DNA of 5,396 bases, from positions 1-5,396 of the forward strand of contig JACQOB010000010.1 of assembly GCA_016202745.1 (NCBI GenBank). The letters are read 5' to 3'. Positions 1-4,899 of the stretch are shown in pieces. The notes below the pieces were generated by a model, which saw nothing but the letters and a program-made list of their open reading frames with translations, did not search any database and had not been told where the DNA came from. The first letter of the stretch is position 1; each line of letters opens with the position of its first letter. The translations under genes were made by a program, and so were the position numbers. The DNA comes from Candidatus Aenigmatarchaeota archaeon (GTDB lineage: Archaea; Aenigmatarchaeota; Aenigmatarchaeia; QMZP01).

Positions 1-260
1 CATCCGAGGACATCCCCATACTCCTCCAGAAAAGAAGTTATGCTGAGGGGATTATTGTCTATGATAATCGTGCTTCCTGATAAAATCAGCATATTGTCAA
101 GTTTAACAGGTTCATGGGTATACCTGTCTAAATGAATCTTTCCCTCACTATCCAAAACGTGGATTCCATCAGAATCATAATCTAATTCTTTAAGAAGCGC
201 TATTTTAATCTCCCTTGGCAATTCTTTAATAGACATTAGCTCAGGCATATCAAACACCAT
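1..260 (-). CDS. Unrecognised protein, 3' end beyond left edge; possibly the surviving part of a broken gene
   Basis: An open frame of about 86 codons runs on the minus strand from ATG at 260 to the left edge without a stop, so the C-terminus is outside the window. It reads MVFDMPELMSIKELPREI and continues with an acidic, strand-rich stretch (DGIHVLDSEGKIHLDRYT, then VKLDNMLILSGSTIIIDNNP). Codon use and residue mix look genuinely coding. I do not recognise the family, and no catalytic motif, membrane segment or signal peptide is visible. Possible starts are ATG at 260, 248 and 236, none with a Shine-Dalgarno motif. An AT-rich TATA-like stretch (301-310, ATATTTAAAT on the minus strand) lies about 45 bases upstream and could drive a short intact gene. 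However, the same frame continues upstream with coding-looking sequence (IAIRYWKSPVQVVR) up to an in-frame TAA at 303-305, so this may instead be the downstream half of a gene broken by a nonsense mutation. Confidence 0.6.
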   Translation of the reverse strand, partial: MVFDMPELMSIKELPREIKIALLKELDYDSDGIHVLDSEGKIHLDRYTHEPVKLDNMLILSGSTIIIDNNPLSITSFLEEYGDVLG

Positions 261-593
261 GCGAACGACTTGAACCGGTGATTTCCAGTAGCGGATAGCT
301 ATTTAAATATTTGCATATCCTTCCAAGTCTTCTTTTTGTATTAGCATCTTGCCGCCTTTGAGGTCGTACGTATTATTTGGAATCGCGTCATTTCTCAAAA
401 TAGTCTATTTTCTTTAAATATCTTTCCAGCGCCGTGCCGGAGGTGACACTTACTTTCAGCTCACCTGAACACAATGTGAAAAGACCGTATCCGGCAGACC
501 TAACACCTTGTGGGAGACTATCAGATGATAGGCAGCATCAGCCTCCCTCTCTTCCGGAAAATCCGAATATCTTCCGAACTTTCTGAAAATCTT
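261..593 (-). pseudogene. Probable decayed 5' portion of the left-end gene
   Basis: This stretch has no intact gene, yet on the minus strand it holds coding-looking pieces in successive frames. Piece one (404-306) reads NDAIPNNTYDLKGGK then MLIQKEDLEGYANI, ends at TAA 303-305, and then continues in frame into the 1-260 frame. Piece two (537-391) reads AGYGLFTLCSGELKVSV then TSGTALERYLKKIDYFEK, ending at TGA 390-388. A single extra A in the AAA run near 391-393 would join its end to the start of piece one (FEK-NDAIP). Piece three (593-459) reads FPEEREADAAYHLIVSHK then VLGLPDT in another frame, ending at TGA 458-456. The simplest reading is one longer ancestral gene with at least one nonsense mutation and two frameshifts. 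Assembly errors could produce the same picture. Piece three is the least certain, because piece two's frame also stays open across the same bases up to a TGA at 538-540. Confidence 0.5.
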
Positions 594-635
594 TCAACAA
601 TTCCCTGCTAAGGCATATTAACCAGCTCTCCTGAT

Positions 636-1808
636 ATGCTGCTCATGGGCTTAAGCTACATTGCAGCAGTGTACGCGCCTGAATACGGCAGCGGCTTCAT
701 CGCAAAAAAGGCAGACCCCCTTCTTGCCAGGCAGCCGGATGCCAGCTGCCGGCAGCTGCTGGAGTTCCTTGTGGAAAAGAACGGTTTGGAAAACTCTGAG
801 AGGGGGCTTGCGGAATACGTCCGGGGAGTGATGTCAGGAAACTTTGCCTTGGGGCTGAGGCCCGAGGATGGCAGCCCTTCCAGGGAGCTGAGCCCTCTTG
901 AGAGGGCTGCCGGCCTGTTCAGGAAAAGGCACTTGAGAGGGCAGGAGGGAACCGTGCCCTACATGGCAGCTAATATCGAGATAAGGGCGGTTGCAGGAAG
1001 CCGTCCTGAGCCGGGTTCAGCGCCTTCCGAGCAGTCCCCTGGAGGAGAGCACAACAGGAGGCAAGGTAAGAGTCCGGCTTCCTCCTCTTCCACTGGTTCC
1101 CGCAGCTCTTTCCTGTACAGCGCGCTGCTCCCTGCAATGGAGATGTACACCAGGGTGTCCTCCTCTGCCTTTCTGCAGGCAGCCCAGCGCTTCGGAGCGA
1201 GCCCGTCTGAAGTGGAAGAGGTCTATGCACGCGCTGACAAGCTCACCACTCCTTGGCTTCTGAACTTGTCAGGGGTTTCCAAGCTGGTCTGCAGCGGGCA
1301 GAAGGAGTTCTACCTTCCCTCTTCAGAGAGGGAATCCCTTGTTGACAGGCTTAAAAAGCTTCCTCAGGAGGATGCCTTTTTCGAGCTGGCAGGCAGGGTG
1401 GCTGCCTTCGCAGAAGGCATGCTGAAGGCTGGCTACATGGTGGGGGGCTGCGCTGCCTCAGGGGAAGGGCTGAGCGCGAGGAGCCTTGACGCTTCCATCA
1501 GCGTCTTCGTGAGATACCTGCACGGGAACGCCTCTGAGGAGGAGTCTGGGCAGCTGCGCGCGGTTCCGGAAGCACTCTACAAGGCAGAAGGAGCAGAGAG
1601 CGTCCGGCTTGCAGCCATCCTTTCCGCAGCCCCTTTCCTGAAGGCATTCTATTCCAGGGTTACGAGGGAGCACGGCTTCTCTTCCAGAACCCTGACTCAT
1701 ATTATGAACAGCCTTGCGCTTGGCTGGTGCGTGGAGCAGTTCGAGCGCGCCGGAAGGGCTCCCTTCGCACTTGGGTATGCGGCTGCAGTCTCGGGAAACA
1801 CTTCCTGA
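636..1808 (+). CDS. Uncharacterised protein, paralogue of the 3011-3769 product, with extra N-terminal region
   Basis: This 390-residue protein is of a family I do not recognise. Its C-terminal part (about 168-385) is homologous to the protein at 3011-3769. Shared blocks are A-x-AD-x-LTTPWLLNLSG (198-213), L-x-G...F-A...LKAGYMVG (251-270), the RSLDASISVFVRYL segment (282-295) and FALGYAAAV near the end (377-385). Residues 1-115 have no counterpart in the paralogue. Residues about 118-158 form a low-complexity Ser/Pro/Gly/Arg linker (e.g. SPASSSSTGSRSS), suggesting two domains joined by a flexible tether. The region is largely helical and looks soluble. The hydrophobic start MLLMGLSYIAAVYA lacks basic residues, so it is a poor signal peptide. 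Start: an upstream in-frame TAA lies at 609-611; ATG 636 or 645 is possible, and only a weak TATA-like CATATTAA (614-621) precedes them. The gene is richer in G+C than its paralogue. It converges on the toxin gene, with a 44-base gap. Confidence 0.75.
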   Translation: MLLMGLSYIAAVYAPEYGSGFIAKKADPLLARQPDASCRQLLEFLVEKNGLENSERGLAEYVRGVMSGNFALGLRPEDGSPSRELSPLERAAGLFRKRHLRGQEGTVPYMAANIEIRAVAGSRPEPGSAPSEQSPGGEHNRRQGKSPASSSSTGSRSSFLYSALLPAMEMYTRVSSSAFLQAAQRFGASPSEVEEVYARADKLTTPWLLNLSGVSKLVCSGQKEFYLPSSERESLVDRLKKLPQEDAFFELAGRVAAFAEGMLKAGYMVGGCAASGEGLSARSLDASISVFVRYLHGNASEEESGQLRAVPEALYKAEGAESVRLAAILSAAPFLKAFYSRVTREHGFSSRTLTHIMNSLALGWCVEQFERAGRAPFALGYAAAVSGNTS

Positions 1809-1819
1809 GCGCATGCGTT

Positions 1820-1841
1820 CAGCGGAATGGCGCTGTTTCTT
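1820..1841 (+). terminator. Candidate hairpin terminator between convergent genes
   Basis: CAGCG (1820-1824) pairs perfectly with CGCTG (1831-1835) around the loop GAATGG and is followed by TTTCTT. It lies in the 44-base gap just after the stop of the 636-1808 gene. The stem is only 5 bp, and archaeal termination depends more on T-tracts than on hairpins, so this is a weak call. Confidence 0.3.
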
Positions 1842-1852
1842 CGTAATCAAGG

Positions 1853-2278
1853 TTATGAGCGGGGCTTCTTGCTGATGAACGCGGCAATGTGGCTCATAAA
1901 CTGCTCTACGTCACCCATTCGCGTGCCCAGGATGCTGAGCAGCCTGCGGTTGTCCACCTCCCCATAGCGGTGGATGAGCAGGTTCCGCATCTTTGCCATG
2001 GCAGATAGCCGGTCCCCAAGGGCGGGGGAAATGACGCCTTCCTCTCTCAGAATCTGGAATAGCTCTGAATACTCCTCGGCCCTGCGGAAGCCACGGGCCG
2101 CAACGATGTGGCTGGCGATGTCAATGCATGCCTCGGCAATCTCGAGGAGCGTGTACTTTGCTGCCTGCTCCTCCTTAAAGCCGAACTCCGCGGGCTTCAC
2201 CCGGCCCAGCTCTTTGGCAAAGGCAAGGTCGCGCTGCAGGATGTCGAACTTTGCGTTGATGACATCGCGCTCTATCAT
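1853..2278 (-). CDS. hepT: HepT-like HEPN-domain RNase toxin (DUF86 family)
   Basis: This 141-residue, all-helical protein has the size of the DUF86/HepT family. The catalytic RX4HXY motif is intact near the C-terminus as RNLLIHRY, with R98, H103 and Y105. In this family the Arg and His form the RNase active site across a homodimer; characterised HepT proteins act on RNA, including tRNA in one studied system. The motif Tyr is the residue AMPylated by the partner MntA, which neutralises the toxin, so Y105 is the predicted target here. The N-terminal helix (MIERDVINAKFDILQRDL) is typical of the family. Its ATG overlaps the stop of the upstream antitoxin gene as ATGA (2275-2278), indicating one transcript and translational coupling, with the antitoxin translated first. 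It ends in TAA at 1853-1855. Family assignment is firm from the motif and the partner gene; the actual RNA target is not visible from sequence. Confidence 0.93.
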   Translation of the reverse strand: MIERDVINAKFDILQRDLAFAKELGRVKPAEFGFKEEQAAKYTLLEIAEACIDIASHIVAARGFRRAEEYSELFQILREEGVISPALGDRLSAMAKMRNLLIHRYGEVDNRRLLSILGTRMGDVEQFMSHIAAFISKKPRS

Positions 2279-2799
2279 GCAGTCATCCTCTCCGCCCGCA
2301 TTCGGTCGTAGCGGGCGTAGAGCGGCTTCAGGTCAAGGTGGCGGGTCATCACCGACGCCTCAAACAGAACCCTTGCGCGCTCATCCCGGCAAAACAGGAG
2401 CTTGCCATGCCGCAGCACCTGGTTGAGGAAGCGGACAGAGGCGTGGTTGAGTATGCGGACGTCCACATTCTTAAGACCCGCCTTCTCCAGTTCCACCGCG
2501 AGCTCTCCCTCGTAGAGGGGGTCTTGCTTCCCATCCTCTTTCAGCAGAATTCCCAGGTCAATGTCTTCTCCTTCCATTCCCTTTGCAACAGAGCCGAACA
2601 GGTAGCAGGCGAGAACCTCGTTCCGCTTTTGAAGCGCCTGCACGAGAGTCTCTTTCAAGTAATCGCCGCCGGAACTGTTAGCCGCGAGGGAGAAGATGAC
2701 GGCATCCATGGAGACGGGCTTTCCCTGCTCCGCCCTGAGCTTGCCGGCCAAGACGTTCAGCTTCCGGTACGTTTCTTCGCTTACTTTGACAAGCTTCAT
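2275..2799 (-). CDS. mntA: MntA-like MNT nucleotidyltransferase antitoxin with N-terminal RHH-like segment
   Basis: This 174-residue protein is the antitoxin partner of the HepT-like toxin encoded just downstream. The minimal nucleotidyltransferase core is visible as YLFGSVAKGMEGEDIDLGIL, with G69-S70 and the metal-binding pair D79 and D81. A third acidic residue lies in NVDVRIL (D113). Family members use this core to transfer AMP to the HEPN toxin tyrosine. The spacing is GS-X8-D-X-D, two residues shorter than the usual GS-X10-D-X-D, so activity is probable but worth testing. The C-terminal segment (MTRHLDLKPLYARYDR, 151-166) matches the tail commonly seen in archaeal MNT antitoxins. Residues 1-40 (MKLVKVSEETYRKLNVLAGK, then a helix at MDAVIFSLAA) resemble a ribbon-helix-helix DNA-binding unit of the VapB type, absent from minimal MNT proteins, which suggests autoregulation. 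The start at 2799 is supported by a TATA box about 30 bases upstream; no Shine-Dalgarno motif is present. Confidence 0.9.
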   Translation of the reverse strand: MKLVKVSEETYRKLNVLAGKLRAEQGKPVSMDAVIFSLAANSSGGDYLKETLVQALQKRNEVLACYLFGSVAKGMEGEDIDLGILLKEDGKQDPLYEGELAVELEKAGLKNVDVRILNHASVRFLNQVLRHGKLLFCRDERARVLFEASVMTRHLDLKPLYARYDRMRAERMTA

Positions 2800-2801
2800 G
2801 G

Positions 2802-2832
2802 TATACTAAGTTTATTTTGTTTACTAAGTATA
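2802..2832. promoter_or_regulatory. Operator-like repeat in the mntA-hepT promoter
   Basis: The octamer TACTAAGT occurs twice in direct orientation (2804-2811 and 2822-2829), 18 bases apart. The outer arms are also inverted: TATACT (2802-2807) against AGTATA (2827-2832). The element lies between the TATA box and the mntA start codon, covering the expected transcription start. This is where a repressor would block the promoter, and the antitoxin's own RHH-like N-terminus is the obvious candidate ligand. Binding is inferred, not shown. Confidence 0.5.
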
Positions 2833-2837
2833 TAAAT
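2829..2837 (-). promoter_or_regulatory. TATA box for the mntA-hepT operon
   Basis: On the minus strand this reads AATTTATATA, a good archaeal TATA box. Its centre is about 33 bases upstream of the mntA ATG, which places the transcription start some 6-9 bases before the start codon. The mRNA would therefore have a very short leader, consistent with the absence of a Shine-Dalgarno motif. Confidence 0.6.
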
Positions 2838-2843
2838 TTTTTG

Positions 2844-2869
2844 TTGGTCTGTGCAGTTGGCCTGTGCAG
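2844..2869. repeat. 13-bp tandem direct repeat, two copies
   Basis: TTGGTCTGTGCAG (2844-2856) is followed immediately by TTGGCCTGTGCAG (2857-2869), identical at 12 of 13 positions. It lies in the divergent intergenic region, just upstream of the mntA TATA box. It looks like a recent slippage duplication; a regulatory role is possible but unsupported. Confidence 0.85.
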
Positions 2870-2899
2870 CCATTCAGGAAGCCATGCCATTCAGGAAGC
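2869..2899. repeat. 14-bp direct repeat, two copies with 17-bp period
   Basis: GCCATTCAGGAAGC occurs perfectly at 2869-2882 and 2886-2899, separated by CAT. It directly abuts the 13-bp tandem repeat, so about 55 bases between the two divergent promoters consist of duplicated sequence. Two units are too few and too short for a CRISPR array. Confidence 0.85.
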
Positions 2900-2976
2900 A
2901 CGCAAAGCAGTGTAGGCCTTCCCTTTCACCCAGCTCCCCGCTTTCCGCGTTTTCCGTTTTCCCTTTTCCCAAAACA

Positions 2977-2984
2977 TTTATAAA
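2977..2984 (+). promoter_or_regulatory. TATA box for the 3011-3769 gene
   Basis: TTTATAAA preceded by the purine-rich AAAACA, which could serve as a BRE, is a close match to the archaeal promoter consensus. The expected transcription start is about 3005-3009, just before ATG 3011, so the transcript is probably leaderless or nearly so. A pyrimidine-rich tract (2917-2970) lies immediately upstream. Confidence 0.65.
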
Positions 2985-3010
2985 CTATTCGTTACTGCCT
3001 GATGGTGAAA

Positions 3011-3769
3011 ATGAGTGGTGGATTTCCGGCGGAACAACTGTTGGAGAGGTTGCAGAAAGGCAGTTATGTTCCAGAAACTGTGAAGCGTATATTTGCCGAA
3101 GCAGATTCCATTACAACGCCTTATCTCATAAATTGTAGCGGCTTGGCGAGATTGGCGGCAGATGAGCAAAGAGTATTTCACACGATTCTGCCTAATGAGC
3201 AGGGGTTGGAACAGATTCTCCAGCTTCATCCCTCTGAGGTATTTACACGCCTGTCAGGTTTGCTGACAGATTATGCCTGGGCTTTGTTCAAGACAGGATA
3301 CTTGACGGGGTACGCAGCTGTAGCAAGAGAAGGAAATGTAACGCGCAGGGGGCTGGATGATGCAATCAGCGCAACTGTGAAATTCCTCTATAACGAGGGG
3401 CTGCGGGAGGAGCAGCATGCGTTGCTGAAGGAAGCGTTCGGTTCACTTTCAGCGTATGAGAAAGATGGACGCATAATTGCAGGGTTGATAGCAGCTTCTG
3501 AGAGGCAACAGGTAGCACGATGCATAGCAGACACCATCGGCATAAAAGTTAGCGAGGGAAGAAGTCCGTATGTCCTTCGCTTTGCAACCGCAGTGCAGGA
3601 ATGCAAACCCCCCAATCGTCCGGATTCCTCTGGCTATTTAAAGATGCTCAAGGAGACATTTGCGGGTATGAATCAATTGGGAACAAAGGCATTTGCCATA
3701 GGATACCAGTCGGGGCTTGAGGACTTGAATCTGCAGAGAGTTGCGGCGAGAGTATTGCTACAGATTTAG
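3011..3769 (+). CDS. Uncharacterised protein, shorter paralogue of the 636-1808 product
   Basis: This 252-residue protein is of the same unrecognised family as the 636-1808 product, and the two align over most of this one. Blocks shared are A-x-AD-x-ITTPYLINCSG (29-44), L-x-G...YA...LFKTGYLTG (81-100), the RRGLDDAISATVKFL segment (112-126) and FAIGYQSGL (228-236). Conserved single residues include the TTP triplet, K94-x-G96-Y97 and L115-D116. It is predominantly helical, with no signal peptide, membrane helix or known catalytic motif. Compared with its paralogue it lacks the first domain and the Ser/Pro linker, and its base composition is less G+C-rich, so the duplication is old or one copy arrived separately. 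Start: ATG at 3002 is also in frame, but the TATA box at 2977-2984 predicts transcription from about 3005-3009, favouring ATG 3011 and a near-leaderless message. It is divergent from the toxin-antitoxin operon and ends in TAG. Confidence 0.8.
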   Translation: MSGGFPAEQLLERLQKGSYVPETVKRIFAEADSITTPYLINCSGLARLAADEQRVFHTILPNEQGLEQILQLHPSEVFTRLSGLLTDYAWALFKTGYLTGYAAVAREGNVTRRGLDDAISATVKFLYNEGLREEQHALLKEAFGSLSAYEKDGRIIAGLIAASERQQVARCIADTIGIKVSEGRSPYVLRFATAVQECKPPNRPDSSGYLKMLKETFAGMNQLGTKAFAIGYQSGLEDLNLQRVAARVLLQI

Positions 3770-3783
3770 GGAAGGAGCTGCAG

Positions 3784-3802
3784 AGGAAGGCACCCTCTTC
3801 CT
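3784..3802 (+). terminator. Weak candidate terminator hairpin after the 3011-3769 gene
   Basis: AGGAAG (3784-3789) pairs with CTTCCT (3797-3802) over a 7-base loop and is followed by the pyrimidine-rich TCTCTC. It lies 15 bases past the stop, in the gap between convergent genes. The stem is short and there is no strong T-tract. Confidence 0.25.
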
Positions 3803-3806
3803 TCTC

Positions 3807-3890
3807 TCAAGGTCTTCTACGGCCGAATATCCCTCCGGAAAAGGGGGATTTCGGGAATCCCATAAAGAACCGTGCTTTCGGGAATCCAAT
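3807..3890 (-). other. Open in-frame extension beyond the TAG stop of the coiled-coil gene
   Basis: After the TAG at 3893-3891, the same minus-strand frame stays open for 27 further codons to a TGA at 3809-3807. It begins IGFPKARFFMGFPKSPFSGG, repeating the nine-residue pattern that straddles the stop (RF-stop-IGFPK, then RFFMGFPK). This suggests the protein was once longer, or that read-through occurs. Whether it is translated cannot be told from sequence. Confidence 0.35.
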
Positions 3891-3901
3891 CTAGAACCGT
3901 G
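3849..3901. repeat. Tandem repeat of 27-bp period spanning the end of a gene
   Basis: Two 26-base copies (3849-3874 and 3876-3901), each starting TTTCGGGAATCC and ending GAACCGTG, are identical at 23 of 26 positions. The stop codon of the minus-strand coiled-coil gene lies in the second copy. The period is a multiple of three and in phase with that gene. A small hairpin (GGGATT with AATCCC, 3845-3861) overlaps the first copy. Confidence 0.9.
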
Positions 3902-4898
3902 AACGCGCGGGAGGCTGAGATGCTACGCTTTGTCCTCTCTGCGCTTCCTCCGCTGCAAATGTGTATTGCTGCTGCCGGGATCGAGCAAATGCAGCATAAC
4001 CCTCAGCGACTATCTTTATTACATCGGCTTCTATTTCTCGCAATTCTTCTATGGTTGTTATCGAGCTAGCCCTCCAATTAAGCGCCCTATTGAAATCTTG
4101 CACAAGTTCCATGATTTCCTCTTTGGTGGGAAGCCTCGTGCTGAATTCCTGAACTTTTTTGGATAGTCTTATTTTAAGTTCCTCTCCTCTTACGGCATTC
4201 TCCTCAATTAGTGCCAGTGCTGCCTCTTCCCGGCGCATTATCTCTGCCAATCTCGACGCTTCTTCAGCCTCTCTCTGCATAGTGGCAGCCTCCTGGACAG
4301 CAACTCTGGCTTCTGCTGCCCCGCCAGGTGCGCTGGCAGCTGCGCGCGCTTCTGCGGGAAGCGCAGATCTGGCTAAATAGGAAGACTGGTTAGTGACTGC
4401 ATTGGCGGTTTTGGCACGGCGTATTACCTTTCCCCGCATCCTCTTTGCCACGGAACGGGTGGCTTGTTCCACCGCTGCCCCCTGCTGAAATTCTTGGGAT
4501 ATGTGCTGTGCGATTGCAGGGTCGCCTGTTTGCATCCACTGAGCAATATCGGCTCGGAGCTGCTGGAGGATTTGGTTGTTCCGAACTGACAGTGCTTCCA
4601 ATTCTTTGCCTACCATCTCTCGCACCTCTTGTTGAAGGGAGCTGTGAATTCGCTGTAACCCGCTTTCGTTGGACGCAACCACTCTTTCAGATTGTAGGAT
4701 TCTTCTATTATCTGCTCCACCCCCGCCTCCACCCCCGCCACGGTCTACCCAAGGCAGGCTTCCAGCTGCGCCGCCTATCGCGCCAACCCCGCCTGAGAAG
4801 CCGAATATGACCATCTGGAAGAATTTTATCACTATGAGCAGTATCAGGGCTCCTGAAATCACTTCATCGATTGTGGTAAGCACAAGCTCGTATGCCAT
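3891..4898 (-). CDS. Membrane-anchored protein with polyglycine hinge and long coiled-coil domain
   Basis: This 335-residue protein is not recognised as a named family. From the N-terminus it has one membrane helix (about 12-33, with the ALILLIVIKFFQMVIFGF stretch), a small-residue region (FSGGVGAIGGAAGS) and a run of eight glycines (54-61). Long charged helices follow (about 68-120 and 185-250, Glu/Arg/Ala/Gln-rich, with segments such as MQREAEEASRLAEIMRREEA), then further helices to about 320. This is the layout of a membrane-tethered coiled-coil rod. Start: ATG 4898 comes one base after the TAA of the upstream gene (TAA-A-ATG), implying translational coupling; a TTG at 4919 would give a seven-residue longer product overlapping the upstream gene and is less likely. 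The close coupling suggests it works with the multi-pass protein encoded upstream. The TAG stop lies in a tandem repeat, and the frame continues open past it. Confidence 0.8.
   Translation of the reverse strand: MAYELVLTTIDEVISGALILLIVIKFFQMVIFGFSGGVGAIGGAAGSLPWVDRGGGGGGGGADNRRILQSERVVASNESGLQRIHSSLQQEVREMVGKELEALSVRNNQILQQLRADIAQWMQTGDPAIAQHISQEFQQGAAVEQATRSVAKRMRGKVIRRAKTANAVTNQSSYLARSALPAEARAAASAPGGAAEARVAVQEAATMQREAEEASRLAEIMRREEAALALIEENAVRGEELKIRLSKKVQEFSTRLPTKEEIMELVQDFNRALNWRASSITTIEELREIEADVIKIVAEGYAAFARSRQQQYTFAAEEAQRGQSVASQPPARSRF
4716..4739. repeat. Perfect 12-bp tandem repeat encoding the polyglycine hinge
   Basis: TCCACCCCCGCC occurs twice head to tail on the plus strand. On the coding minus strand each unit is GGC GGG GGT GGA, so the two copies encode the eight-glycine run of the membrane-anchored protein. 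The G-rich strand has several GG and GGGGG runs and could form a quadruplex. The hinge length is likely to vary by slippage in steps of four residues. Confidence 0.9.
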
Positions 4899-4899
4899 T

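Noticed and set aside
636..690. Signal peptide at the start of the 636-1808 product
   Set aside because: MLLMGLSYIAAVYA is hydrophobic but has no basic N-region and no clear cleavage site.
1458..1850. Minus-strand 130-codon frame opposite the 636-1808 gene
   Set aside because: It has Cys/Arg-rich, low-plausibility protein sequence, while the plus strand carries the region homologous to the 3011-3769 product.
2338..2835. Plus-strand open frame across the antitoxin gene
   Set aside because: It is a shadow of mntA, whose nucleotidyltransferase motifs and promoter are on the other strand.
2844..2899. Short repeats as a CRISPR array
   Set aside because: There are only two copies each of two different 13-14 bp units, with 0-3 bp spacing and no spacer-sized unique sequence.
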